Assembly (NCBI GenBank): GCA_029204225.1
Contig: MU831553.1
Span: forward strand, 124,001 to 188,000
Reading direction: 5' to 3'
Origin: Diphasiastrum complanatum
Lineage: Eukaryota; Streptophyta; Lycopodiopsida; Lycopodiales; Lycopodiaceae
DNA length: 64,000 bases
Made by a program: the position numbers and the translations under genes
Part shown: positions 1-9,640 of the stretch, in pieces
How positions within the stretch are numbered: position 1 is the first letter of the stretch
Layout: each line of letters begins with the position of its first letter
The notes under the pieces: model-generated
What the model was told of the DNA's origin: nothing
The model's input: only the letters and a program-made list of their open reading frames with translations
The model's database searches: none

Positions 1-574
1 CTCTACACGAGATTTGTGGCTTGTACATTCTCTCTCTACTCGAGAGGAAGGAGTTTTCTTCATAGCAAACACTTAGAAACTTTTTTGAACATTATCTCTC
101 ATAGTGAGTACTTAGTTTTTTTAGTCTATGATATGCTTTTGTGCTCTTCTCTTGAATTGTCAAGTAATTTTGTTGTTTGATCATTCATGTGCAATCACAA
201 CACCTCACAAGATCCTTCAAAGGTGTGTTGGAAAGTTCACACGTGCTAAAACTTTACAAATTATGATAGATATGCTTTCCCATCTCTTATCAAGAATATT
301 TAACGGATGCAACAAACCACTAGCCATATGGCATTCAACCTTTGCTAGTTGATAGGGCTTGCATTTAATCACATATGACTTGACATATGGTTTGAGCTTT
401 GGCCAATAATGTGAGAAATTGGCAAAAATCTAGCTTGGTATTTTTATGAAAGAAGTTTGTAAGTGAATCTCACATGTGTGGAGGATGTTCCCACGTGTGG
501 AGAATTGTGAATTAAATTAAAAATGTTAGATATAAGGGTCTTATGTTTTTTGTATCAAGCATCTAGGTGTAGGA
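1..574. other. AT-rich flank, copia LTR-like remnant
   Basis: No convincing protein is visible. The text resembles the copia LTRs elsewhere in this window: a CTCTCTCTAC-type stretch near 30-45, a CACACGTG motif at about 238, and paired CATGTGTGG / CCACGTGTGG words near 474-500. I read it as the decayed end of another copia element into which the element starting at 575 inserted. The boundaries are not defined. Confidence 0.4.
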
Positions 575-1231
575 TGTTGATAGGGTCAAATTTGGCATAG
601 ATGGCAAATTATCCATTTTCAATTGTAATGCCACTATTGAGTCAAAATAGAGTAGGAGGCCAAACTCGAGCCAATTAGAGTGTAGACAAGTGTAATGCTT
701 TTGTTTGATGAAGTTTAAGAGGTCCAATAGGATTTAGAGGCGGAACCATGAGTGGTCCAATAGAATTTGAGATATGCTTGAAAATGGTCCAATAGAGTTT
801 AGAGGTGAATGGATCAATGGTCCAATAGGATTAAGAGGTGGCAAAAGTGTGGTCCAATCATGATTGAGCATTGTGGTAGCTCATGGATCTATTAGTATCA
901 TTGTACTTCTCATTTGGATCTAATTGCTTTTGAGATTGAGTGGATTTTGTGAGTAATTGGTTTCCTAGCTTTCTCTCTCTACCCAAGAGCTATTGATAAT
1001 TTTCTCTCTCTACCCGAGGAGAGAAGCTTATTTTTACTTAGATTACTTTTGGAACACTTCCCACACGTGTGAGTGAGAGTTGGAAGTGATTGATTGCATG
1101 TAGTAGTGTGTTTTTGCCATAAAATCAAAGATAAATCTTGAATCTCAATCTAGTCTTGATCTTGGTGCATCTACACACCTTAGGAGATCACAAGTACATG
1201 TTGTGGACAGTCCACACGTGTGAAATCAACA
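575..1231 (+). repeat. Copia 5' LTR (657 bp)
   Basis: The segment begins TGTTGA and ends TCAACA, a perfect 6-bp terminal inverted repeat with the canonical TG...CA ends. It is followed with no gap by a copia primer-binding site and then by gag. It contains CCAAT-bearing repeats (721-860), CTCTCTCTAC tracts near 970-1015 and CACACGTGTG palindromes near 1064 and 1212. No matching 3' LTR was found in the window, so the element is truncated or its right end has been lost. The left flanking 5 bases are TAGGA. Confidence 0.8.
718..865 (+). repeat. Five-copy CCAAT repeat in LTR U3
   Basis: The word GGTCCAAT occurs at 721, 754, 786, 819 and 851, a spacing of 33, 32, 33 and 32 bases. Most copies continue as AGRATTTAGAGG. 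It is a short degenerate tandem repeat placed where an LTR promoter would be expected. CCAAT is a known promoter element; its use here is inferred. Confidence 0.75.
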
Positions 1232-1243
1232 TGGTATCAGAGC
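1232..1243 (+). other. Copia primer-binding site (tRNA-iMet)
   Basis: TGGTATCAGAGC directly follows the LTR. This is the standard plant copia primer site, complementary to the 3' end of initiator tRNA-Met, and it fixes the LTR end and the plus orientation. Confidence 0.9.
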
Positions 1244-1986
1244 CTACCTAAGGGTACCATGCATTTTGATCCATTTGAGTGAACTTTTCATCAATCTTGA
1301 GCTAGAGACTGTCAAGATCCATTTGCCTAGCTATCTTGTTCAATTTTGGATCAAAAGAGATCAATAGGGCATTGATTGGGTCTGACCTGGTACTGTATGG
1401 AATCAGGTGCTCAGACACATGTGAGGAACATCCAATTTCAGTTTGGGAGTTCTCTTTCATGTTTGATCTTGGTAGATAGCTTGTTTTGAAGCTATTTTTG
1501 TCTAGTTTTTTATGCAATCAGTTTCATTCCATTTCGTTGAGCCAATCAATAGTTATAAGCTTTTGAAGAGGGTTAGGTAGGGCACCTAGACCTGGGTGGA
1601 CACATTTGGTTTGGTCAAGAGATTGCTCGTTTGATCCAAAATCATAGTTGAATGCTTACAATCTCATCTATATGTGATCTAGGCACTGTTTTGAGATCTT
1701 AGCCATTTTGTTTCATGCAATATCATTGTATTTGAGTCAAATTTGATTTCTTAGTGTATTTCACACATGATAAGAGTGTTTGATCCTAACTTTGCCCATA
1801 CTCCATCATTTGATGTGAAGTAGATCTAGTTTTGGAGAGATTGAGATAGCTAGTGAGAATCATCTCACAGTTTGTTGCAAGATCTTGCATAGGAGATGGT
1901 AGCACACCAATATTGGATCCTATAGTGAGAGAGAAGCAACATTTTTTGTTCATCACTTTTATTCATCTCCACTTTACATTACTTCA

Positions 1987-2797
1987 ATGAGTTCATACTT
2001 GTTGCAACCAAGTGAGAGATTGTCTACTTCCAATTATTCAATATGGAAGTTGAGGATGGATTCCATCTTACTCCAAGATGTGATGGAAATTGTACTTGGG
2101 ATTGAGGAGGAGCCTCAAGTCCTTCAATAAGTACAAAAATACAAGAAGAGAGCTAGAAGCTTGGGATTGTCTCAAGTCTATCTATGAGGCTAAGAACACC
2201 TCTAGGCTCCTCACTCTTAGAAATCAAATATTCCAAAGTAGTCAAAAGAGTGATGAGAGTGCATCTAATTATGTTTTAAGAGTCAAGGATATTAATAGGG
2301 AGCTTGCATGTATTGGTGACTCAATCAATCAAACTGAGCTAGTCCAAGTCATTCTCAATGGCTTGAGAGATGAATATGACAACCTTGTCCAATCCTATGC
2401 CATTAAGGAGAATCTACCAAGTTTGGAGGCCCTTCAAAGTGTGCTTATTTCTGAAAAATCAAGACAAGAGTACAAACTCTTGAGGATGGACAAGCTATCA
2501 CTCAATCATGATGATGGCAAAGTTCTATTTGCCAAGCACAAAGAGAGGAGTAAGAAGCAACACCATCACTTCTCTAATGACAAAGCTAAAGACCAAGATG
2601 GAGAGGAGGAGGATGCCTCTCATGCTTCTACTTCAAATCTCAAGAAGAAGAAGATCAAGTGCTTTTATTGTGGCAAGAAAGGCCATTATGCCACCAATTG
2701 CTTCAAGAAGAAGAATCAACTCAATCAAGCCAACATCACCAATGAGAAAGAAGACTATATTGCAAGTGATGGAGAAGGCTCTCTTATGGGGTCTTAA
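1987..2797 (+). pseudogene. Copia Gag, frameshifted
   Basis: The natural start is the ATG at 1987. It opens with about 45 residues of the copia Gag N-terminus, including the NYSIWKLRMDS motif, then stops at TAA 2128-2130. The frame resumes one step over as a Gag core (EAWDCLKSIYE, LTLRNQIFQ, LVQVILNGL) and a basic tail. The nucleocapsid zinc knuckle CFYCGKKGHYATNC (CX2CX4HX4C) lies near 2660-2705. In a working element Gag forms the virus-like particle around the RNA. The frameshift makes this copy non-functional unless supplied in trans. Confidence 0.85.
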
Positions 2798-2823
2798 GTG
2801 TTGGCCAACTTCTTGATAGTGGG

Positions 2824-4056
2824 TTTGATGTCAATTTCAATATTGACAATTGTGTGATCAAGAAGGATGGTGAGATCCTTGCATATGGATTAAGATTTGA
2901 AGGCATCTACAAATTGGATCCAAGAGAGAGAGCAAACGCTCTTGATGTTTCTTATATGTCCAATATTTCAAAGGAGGATGATCACACAAGATGCACATAT
3001 CTTCTCTCTTCAAGTATTATGGTTTATGATAATTCCTTATTATTGAAAGCATATGTTGAGAAGCAATTCTCACTGAAGATCAAAGCTTTGAGGAGTATTA
3101 GAGCTCTTGAAGGAATAGCACCATAAGAAGTTTTATTCAAGATGAAGTCTAAGGTTGATCACCATAGTGAACTTGGTAGTGCTTGCTTTGCACATCTTCC
3201 CTTGGAAACAAGGAGGAAGGATGAGCCAAGCTCATGGATCATGATTGGATACTCATCCATCAAGGAGGCCTTTAGTGTCTTTATACTCTTTATTTCAAAA
3301 GTGATTGTGAATAGAGATGTCATATTGCATGAAGATTCAATCTTGGAAGTGGCCGAGATCAAGGCTTCTCAAGAAGCATCACAAGTTATCTCTTTTGAAG
3401 GTATTCAAGTTATGATGGGGCCGAGGTGTGAGGAGGAGTCTCTTCTTCATATGATTTCAAGAAGATCTTCAAGATGCATGGCCGAGTCTTTATGGCTCAC
3501 CTTACATGGCAAAGAGGGGCATCTTTCATGTTGTATCTACTACAACACATTCATAATATATGCTTCTCTTCCTTTGCTTGATATGCTATCTTTCTTCATT
3601 GAATTTTTTCGATCTCAAAGTTCAAGAAAAGCTATACTAGTTTTGTATGATGCTTATGGTATGGACATGTTTCTTGTCATTGTTGACTTAGATATGTTTC
3701 CAATACTTTTTGAAAGCAAGATATTGTATTGTCAAAAGTATGCTCTTGGTTCTAGTAAGAACAAGATTGAGCTTCTTACTCACTTTTTTGAAAATCATGT
3801 TTTCACATGTTTTGAGGCAAATTGTAAACTCCTCTTGAGATTAAGTGAAGCATCCAAACTGGACACTTACATCCTTGAGAGAGTAACTAGCTTGAAAAAG
3901 ATCAAGATAGTCTTTGATATCAAGATTAGATCCATCATGGATATAGTTCATTGTATGTGGACTAGTCAAGCTAGAAAGCATAATCTTGATAATCATCATT
4001 GTTTCACATCTTATGATCTTGATCTCCATGATAATTATGAGGACCTGTGCACATAG
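2824..4056 (+). pseudogene. Shrunken copia pol fused to unknown sequence
   Basis: Three copia islands are seen. NCVIKKDGEILAYG...IYKLD (about 2848-2925) matches the pre-integrase region. AYVEKQFSLKIKALRS (about 3050-3100) matches the integrase core segment before its second Asp. LGSACFAHLPLETRRK...IMIGYSS...VNRDVILHEDS (3168-3345) matches the region after the integrase core. Integrase catalytic residues, RT and RNase H are missing. The frame starting at 3142 stays open for 304 codons to the stop at 4056, and its last 230 residues or so are not recognised. It is rich in Leu, Phe, Ser and Ile, with no clear domain. This may be a deletion derivative with acquired sequence. Confidence 0.6.
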
Positions 4057-4299
4057 GCATGCAAGGTCCTAACTCCCCTATACTTAGGTTCCTCTATAAT
4101 AGAGTCTCTACGCATGGATCCTCTATTCATAGAATTGCTATTGATAACTCTACACATGCCTTGACTATCCCAAACCTTGTACTAACCTAATCCACTCGTT
4201 GTCGTCTTGACATCCACTCTGCATGAAAACAAGCAAACAAGACACATTAGTATTTAATGCTTGATCATACTAATGATTAAAATGACACAATACATGCAT
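4057..4299. other. Spacer, nothing recognised
   Basis: The stretch contains short near-repeats of the type CTCTATAATAGAGTCTCTA (about 4092-4110) but no coding or terminal signal that I can identify. It probably includes the junction between the copia element and the family B gypsy fragment. Confidence 0.3.
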
Positions 4300-4629
4300 G
4301 TCCTGAAGACCGTGTTATCCATGGCAGATGAAATGAAAGAAAGAGACACGAGGAAAGCACTCGAGCATGCAAATTGTGAAGCTACTGGGAGCTCTTCAAA
4401 TTTTGAGAATGTCAACCACCTATAGCAATAAGACATTCTGATCAAATTGCGGCAATTTGTGAAAAACAGTTTTTGTGATTAAGACTGGCGACAATAAGCA
4501 CTTGGTTTTATGTAAGCGAACGAGGATCTACACTTTTCCAAGTACCGTTCAAAGATACCAATGCAAAGCAGCGCGACATCATTCAATATGAGTTGCAATG
4601 GGTTCTGCAACACATTAGGGGTGGGATGC
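4300..4629 (+). mobile_element. Family B gypsy 3' end, copy a
   Basis: The sequence aligns by eye with 59245-59560 and 63140-63465 over its full length, sharing AAAGCACTCGAGCATGCAA, AGACTGGCGACAATAA and CCTGCAACACATTAGGGG. In those copies a purine run (AGGGGTGGGATGA) is followed by TGTTGG, the likely polypurine tract and LTR start. Here the LTR start is mutated to GGTTGG at 4630. No protein can be read through it. It is a remnant of a non-autonomous or truncated gypsy element. Confidence 0.7.
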
Positions 4630-5640
4630 GGTTGGCTGATTCTGACGAATCCCCAAGGTACTCAGACAGAGCAACTCAAGAGCACCTCTCACCTTAGACC
4701 GAGGAGGTCTTTGAGAAGATGAGACGAACGAAGACTGAGAGCCGAGTATGAGAGCCGAGAAATACTAGTAGTAATGACAAGCAAGAACTCTGTAAGCCTC
4801 GTGGTGAATCCCGAAAGATGTAATGACCATGTAGGAACTAGTATTTCTAGGCAAATGTAATAAATGCAAGTAGACTCCTCTTAAAGAAAGTAGATGCGCC
4901 ACCTTTTGATGGTGACCTCTAGTGGAGAGCATTATTCCACTTGTAATTTGTGAAATGTGAAAATTCCACTAGGATGCCACCTAAGGAGCTCTCTTGCTTA
5001 TTTAAAAGACTCCCTCTTTGTGAAGAGGAGCTTTTTGTGTATTGTACCTACTCCATGCTGAAATGAGAAGAGCCTTCACGAGTTTGGTGCATCCTTTGAG
5101 CTCCTTGATCATGCTTGTTTATTGAGTGATGCATTTATGATCTTGCCCTTCCCTCCTTCGTGTGTGTTTTTGGATTGTAGAGTGGATTAGATTTGCTGCT
5201 TTCCTAGAGTGGATTAGTTTTCTTTTCTTGTTTGTGGATTAATGTAGGAGCCAACATTCAGGTAAACTAAATAGGCTAGAAATGTGGTGCAAATCTTGCA
5301 TATCCTCCAACATTCTAGTTCTTGATGTTCTTGGGATGTCCAAGAATCAAAAGGCTGGCTAGTTTCTTGATTCTTGGACTTCTAAAATGCTGTAGATTAA
5401 TTCTTGTTTCAGTTTTGTGAATTAATGCAAGTGTAGCTCAGTTTTAGTACAGTGTAGGATCTGATTCAGTTCGTTTTCAGAGTAGGTAGCTGTAGAATCT
5501 ATTGAATATCCTTTGGGCTGCATCCTGATATGTAAATGAATGTTCATGGCTTGCATCTCTATTTGAATGTGAGTGTTTTAAAGAGAAAACCACCCTGAGT
5601 TGTCCTTTGACAAGTAGGACAAAATACTACAACGTCAATC
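4630..5640 (+). repeat. Family B LTR, copy a (right end uncertain)
   Basis: The left edge is set by homology to the TGTTGGCTGATTCTGA starts at 59561 and 63466. A TATA-like TATTTAAAAG at 4999-5008 matches TATTTAAGG at 63948 in copy d. The stretch 5209-5340 (TTGTTTGTGGATTAATGTAG, then AGTTCTTGAT) is about 80-85% identical by eye to 30611-30745. The right edge is not defined, and no primer site was recognised after it. Confidence 0.6.
4999..5008 (+). promoter_or_regulatory. TATA-like box in family B LTR
   Basis: TATTTAAAAG lies in the LTR between the conserved CCACCTAAGGAGCTCTCTTG and CTCCCTCTNTGTGAAGAGG blocks. Both blocks and the TATA-like word recur at 63948 in copy d, so the arrangement is conserved between copies. 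Promoter function is inferred. Confidence 0.45.
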
Positions 5641-6060
5641 CATCCATTTTGCCTGGTTTGGGCATTGTAATATCAAGAACACATATAATGAATGCCATGA
5701 AGTCTGGTAACAGGCAGAAACAAATCTAAAGAAGAAGTAAAGAAGAAACCAACAGATCCTTTGGAGCAGGGGATCTGTCAACAAAATCAGACAAGCCAAC
5801 CTTGTGTAGCAAAAGTACCTGGACTTTCCTCACGAGCGAGTTTAGGAAAACTCCCCATAAATATGACAAGCACAAGGAAGCAGCAAGAGTAAGACTGAAC
5901 ATGAATAGTATTAGTCATCTTGGCTCCGGGGGGAAACAACATTTAAAAGATTATTTTGTGAGTAATTTTTAATCCTAAATTTCATTGTTAAATTCTATTC
6001 ATAGCTTAAGTCAACTAGGTTATATTCATAGCTCAATTGCTAACAAGTTTTTTTTTTATC
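5641..6060. other. Unassigned AT-rich sequence
   Basis: No reading frame, LTR edge or repeat could be recognised. It lies between the family B LTR and a possible transposase exon. Confidence 0.3.
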
Positions 6061-6530
6061 TGTCTACCAAATGCGATCTATGGCAGAGTTCAAAGTGATG
6101 AAGAATATAAACTCTGCTACAATTGTAATTTTGAGAACATGCGCAGGGTATTGGAAAGTAGAGGCATCTTTCCAACAGATCAGGTAAACCCTAACTTACT
6201 TCTTGATAGTTGAAACTACTCTGTGGTTTAAATAGGATTGCATTGCATTCAACTTTCACAAAATAGATATGTACCTCATGTTCAGCTAAGATAGGATTTT
6301 GCATTGCATTTAAATTTCTCAAAGTACCTGTGATTGTGTGTGCAGATTGATGAAGCGCAAGAGGAGTAGATTGATCAAGAACTTGCGCAAGATCAACAAG
6401 TCGAGGAGACGGTGGCGGGAACTGGCAGCAGCGGCGGGGGTGATGACGATGAGGAAGCTGAAGACATTTGTAGAGGCGATGCCTTCTTGTCAAATGAAAA
6501 CTGAAGCCACACATGTAAAATTTTAAATAT
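6061..6530 (+). pseudogene. Possible CACTA transposase 3' exons (weak)
   Basis: Two short stretches look exon-like. One, about 6070-6185, ends CAACAGATCAG followed by GTAAACC, a good donor. The other starts after TGTGTGCAG at about 6345 and encodes an acidic Gln/Glu/Asp-rich tail (IDEAQEE, stop, IDQELAQDQQVEE, GGGDDDEEAEDI). An in-frame TAG interrupts the second. Acidic tails next to a transposon terminus fit the end of a CACTA transposase-type gene, but no catalytic domain is visible. The assignment rests mainly on the adjacent terminus. Confidence 0.25.
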
Positions 6531-6639
6531 TTTTTGTAAATCGAATACATATGCATACACATTGCGATTTAAAATGCGTGAGCAATTTTGATCAATGCTA
6601 GTGCTCACCTTTCACAAATAGCAATAGAATCCCCTCAAA

Positions 6640-7386
6640 ATAGAGGGAGGTCGCCCATTATATACTCTCCAAACAAAAAAATTGGGGACTCGTGAGTGCA
6701 AATGAGCACCCGCGCGCCCCAATTTTTTTTTTAAACCCAAACAAACGTCAATGGGCGACGTTCCGTTGAACCCTAACTTTCTTTAAATCAAATAAATGTC
6801 ACTAGGCGACGTTACCTTCAAAATGAGTCAGCGATGGTTGTGCGATGCTTATATTAGTGTCGCACAAACGTCGCTAAGGCTGGGCCCACATACGTCGCTC
6901 AGCGACATACAAGCATCTCCCTGTGACATTGTATATCTTGCTCAGAAGCGATGTTTTGGCGACGGTTGTAAACATCGCTATGCGACGATCAGTTATTTTT
7001 CAAAATTTGTGCTCGAAAATTATTTGACCTCATTGCGACACTTAAATGTCGCTCTATCATCGCGGTGCAACAGTCTTAAATAATTTGAACTGGCTGTCGT
7101 ATGGTGACGTTTATTAGTAAGTAATGCTCGGCGATGGATGTAATGACGCGCATCGGCGAATAAAGTGTCACCGAAAGACGTTTAATCGTCGCAAAACGGT
7201 CGCTAAGTTTGTCGTTTTCATCGTTGATATGTCGCTATAAGGGTCTCTGGGTGACGGTCCAGTAGCGACACTTAAAAAAAAAGAGGATAGCGACATTTAT
7301 AGAGACATTTATTTAGCTCGTATCTGTCGCTAAAATAGTCATAAACATCACTATAAATGTCGCTATGTGTGATTGGTGTGGTAGTG
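6640..7386 (+). mobile_element. CACTA-like 3' terminus with subterminal repeats
   Basis: The right end, read on the minus strand, is CACTACCACACC (7375-7386), the hallmark CACTA terminus. Inside it are about twenty short copies of TGTCGCT / AGCGACA and related GGCGACGTT words in both orientations. En/Spm (CACTA) elements carry such subterminal motif arrays for transposase binding. Copia coding sequence resumes immediately to the right, so the element inserted into or beside a copia RT gene. The left terminus was not found. Confidence 0.6.
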
Positions 7387-7525
7387 ATTCCAAGTGGGTC
7401 CTAAAAAGAAAGACACAAGAAGATGAGACTCTTCAACTTCATAAAGCCAGGCTAGTTGCAAGAGGTTTCACACACAAAGCAGGGAAGGATTATAGCAAAA
7501 CTTTTTTCCCAGTTGTGAAGATGCC

Positions 7526-7814
7526 TACATTAGAGGAAGTTTAACGTAACGTTATTTCTTTGGGTCACATTTTGAGTCTACACTAAAACTGACATACCTT
7601 TTGATTGCTATGTCAGAATGTGACAAAAAATTGGTGTCTTGGAAAGCGCTCGTCAAGCGCTTTCCAATGATATGTTAGATGTCATACTTCTGAGCTACTA
7701 CTAAAAAGTTATAGTGAGTCAAAGATATTGGTTGAAAATAGTGACAAAATGCAAAAGAGATTTTGGCACGAATTCATATGCAGCGTTTTTTGAGCTCAAA
7801 CGTCCTCTAATGTA
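7526..7814. mobile_element. MITE-like insertion in copia RT
   Basis: It sits between the copia RT blocks PVVKMPT and ALAAHMGW, where related elements have only a few residues. It is bounded by a perfect 12-bp inverted repeat, TACATTAGAGGA (7526-7537) and TCCTCTAATGTA (7803-7814). It encodes nothing. It contains a perfect hairpin at 7639-7667 with 12-bp arms TTGGAAAGCGCT and a 5-base loop. Size and structure fit a miniature inverted-repeat element, but no target-site duplication is obvious. Confidence 0.5.
7639..7667. repeat. Perfect 12-bp hairpin
   Basis: TTGGAAAGCGCT and its exact reverse complement AGCGCTTTCCAA are separated by CGTCA. The hairpin lies inside the MITE-like insertion. Confidence 0.8.
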
Positions 7815-8430
7815 CTTTGATGGCCTTAGCAGCACACATGGGCTGGGGAATCCACCAAATGGATGTGCGTACAACCTTCCTCAATGGTGAGTTGGAGGAA
7901 GATTTTTACATGCAACACCTAGAAGGATTCATAGAACCAGGTAAAGAAGATATGGTTTGTAAGCTTCACAAGGCCATTTATGGCCTTAGGCAAGCATCTC
8001 GGCAATGATACAAGAAATTTGACACTGTCATAAAATAGGAAGGTTTTATACCTACTAGTACAGTAGACAGCAATATTTACAATCACAATTTTCATTGTAA
8101 AATGTGTATTCTTCACTTTAATATGTAGATGACCTATGGAAAAAGGTATGAATTTGTTCAGTGAAATTCAACATCAGTTGCCAAGGGGGAGTCATCCATA
8201 AATGGAATTGATTGGCAATCTCATGTATTTTGATGTGTTCCCACCAGGCCGGATATTTGTTTTGCATTGAGTCTCTTGAGTCAATTCAATGATTGTCACA
8301 CTAATAGGCATTGGTTGATGGCAAAACAAATTTTAAGGTATCTCAAGGGTACGACTGATTTTGGAGTATGCTATTAGGGGGAGCAAATTTCATTTTGCAG
8401 GCATATACAGATGCAAGTTATGCTTCTTGG

Positions 8431-8510
8431 CTTCCAAGGGGAGGCTCGAACCTGGGACCAAAGAAACTTTGGATGCCAAGCCAACCAACTGAGCCAACCA
8501 ACCTAGCGCG
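8431..8510 (-). repeat. tRNA-like pol III promoter segment (SINE head?)
   Basis: Read on the minus strand, TGGCTCAGTTGG (8485-8496) fits the pol III A box and GGTTCGAGCC (8443-8452) fits the B box exactly. The order A then B is correct and the starts are about 44 bases apart, a little longer than in most tRNA genes. No cloverleaf with paired acceptor and T stems can be drawn, so this is a decayed tRNA-like or SINE-like head rather than a tRNA gene. Confidence 0.5.
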
Positions 8511-9640
8511 CCCGTCGCGAGATATTTGCAAAGGCCTGTCACGAAATTTTCTAGAAGTCGAGATATTTCACGACATGCCTTCGACAAATCTCGCGACAGG
8601 TCTTCTAGAAATTTGTGAAATTTCTAGAAGGCTTGTCGTGAGAATTTTGAAACAGGCGCCTGGCGCGCCCGTCGAGAAATTTTCTAGAAGGGCGCCCGTC
8701 ACGAAATTTTCTTCTAAAAGGCCTGGTGCCAGGCGCCTGTTGTGAAATTCTCGCGAGAGGCCTTCTAGAAAATTTCTGGAAGGCGTTCTAGAAAAATTTC
8801 ACCCCCCCCCCCCTCTCACCCACCCGCCATGGCGGGTGTTGGGGGGGGACATTCACGAAAATGCCATCGCGAAATCATTTTTCTAGAAAGTCTGGCGAAA
8901 TTTTCTAGAAGGCCCGTCGCAAAATTTTCACGAAGGGTGCCTTCTAGAAAATTTCTAGAAGGCCTATTGCGAGAATTTCGCGACAGGCACCTGGCGCGCC
9001 TGTCACGAGACTCACCCACCCACCGGGGCGGGTGGGCAAGGCGGGGGGGGGGAACATTCACGAAAGCCATCGCAAAATCATTTTCTAAAAGGCCTGGCAA
9101 AATTTTCTAGAATGCCCGTCACGAAATTTACTCGAAGGGTGCTAAGCGCCTGGCACGCCCATCGCAAGATATTCACGAAATCCTGTCGCGAAATTTTCTA
9201 GAAGGCGAGATATTTCACGACAAGCCTTCTAGAAATCTCGCGACTGGCCTTCTAGAAGGATTTCATGATAGGCCTTCTAGAAATCTTAGGACATGTCTTC
9301 TAGAAATCTCGCAAAATGTTCTAGAAGGCCTAGGGCCTGGCGCCTGGCGCCTATTGCGAAATTCTTGCGACAGGCCTTCTAGAAAATTTTGCGAATGCCT
9401 GGCGCCAGGCACCTGTCGCCAGGAGGCCTGTTGCAAGAATTTTAGAGGCCCTGTCACGAGATTTTTGGAAGGCCTGTCGCAAAATCCTTCTAGCTGGCGC
9501 ACCCGTCGCAATTTTTTTGCAAAGGGCGCCTTCTAGAAATTTTCTAAAAGGCTTATCTAGAAGGGCCTTCTAAAAATTTTATTCTAGAAGGCCTAGCGCC
9601 AGGCGCCTGTCGCAAAATTCCTGGCGTCGGGGACAATGCT
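8511..9640. repeat. Palindrome-rich TTCTAGAA/GGCGCC array
   Basis: About twenty TTCTAGAA words alternate with GGCGCC, GGCGCGCC, GTCGCGAAATTT and AAGGCCTGTCGC in irregular order and in both orientations. No fixed period is obvious. The open frames here, with recurrent Arg, Ser, Ala and Pro, are products of the repetition and not genes. Two C-rich/G-rich patches (8801-8850 and 9013-9055) contain CACCCGCCATGGCGGGTG, an 18-bp perfect palindrome at 8821-8838, and a related copy. The origin is unknown. Confidence 0.75.
8821..8838. repeat. 18-bp perfect palindrome
   Basis: CACCCGCCATGGCGGGTG equals its own reverse complement. It is flanked by C-runs on the left and a G-run on the right, so the potential stem is longer than the palindrome. 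Related C-run / ACCCGCCATG / G-run sequence recurs at about 13866-13922. Confidence 0.7.

Larger units (their letters stand above)
7387..8430 (+). pseudogene. Copia RT-RNase H remnant
   Basis: Copia RT motifs appear in order. SKWVLKRKTQEDETLQLHKA, followed by LVARGFTHKAGKDYS, lies at 7390-7500. LAAHMGWGIHQMDVRTTFLNG lies at about 7823-7886, followed by EGFIEPGKEDMVCKL and KAIYGLRQASRQ. RPDICFALSLLSQFND and AKQILRYLKGTTDFG lie at about 8250-8365. AYTDASYASW at 8402-8430 is the RNase H start. The frame has several stops, and the catalytic YVDD box region near 8127 has degenerated. A 290-bp foreign insertion splits the RT. Confidence 0.85.

Noticed and set aside
8431-8510. A functional tRNA gene
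   Set aside because: A and B boxes are present but no acceptor stem, anticodon arm or T stem pairs correctly.
8368-9536. Arg/Ala/Pro-rich open frames on both strands
   Set aside because: They arise from the TTCTAGAA/GGCGCC array and overlap on both strands; no start context and no family.
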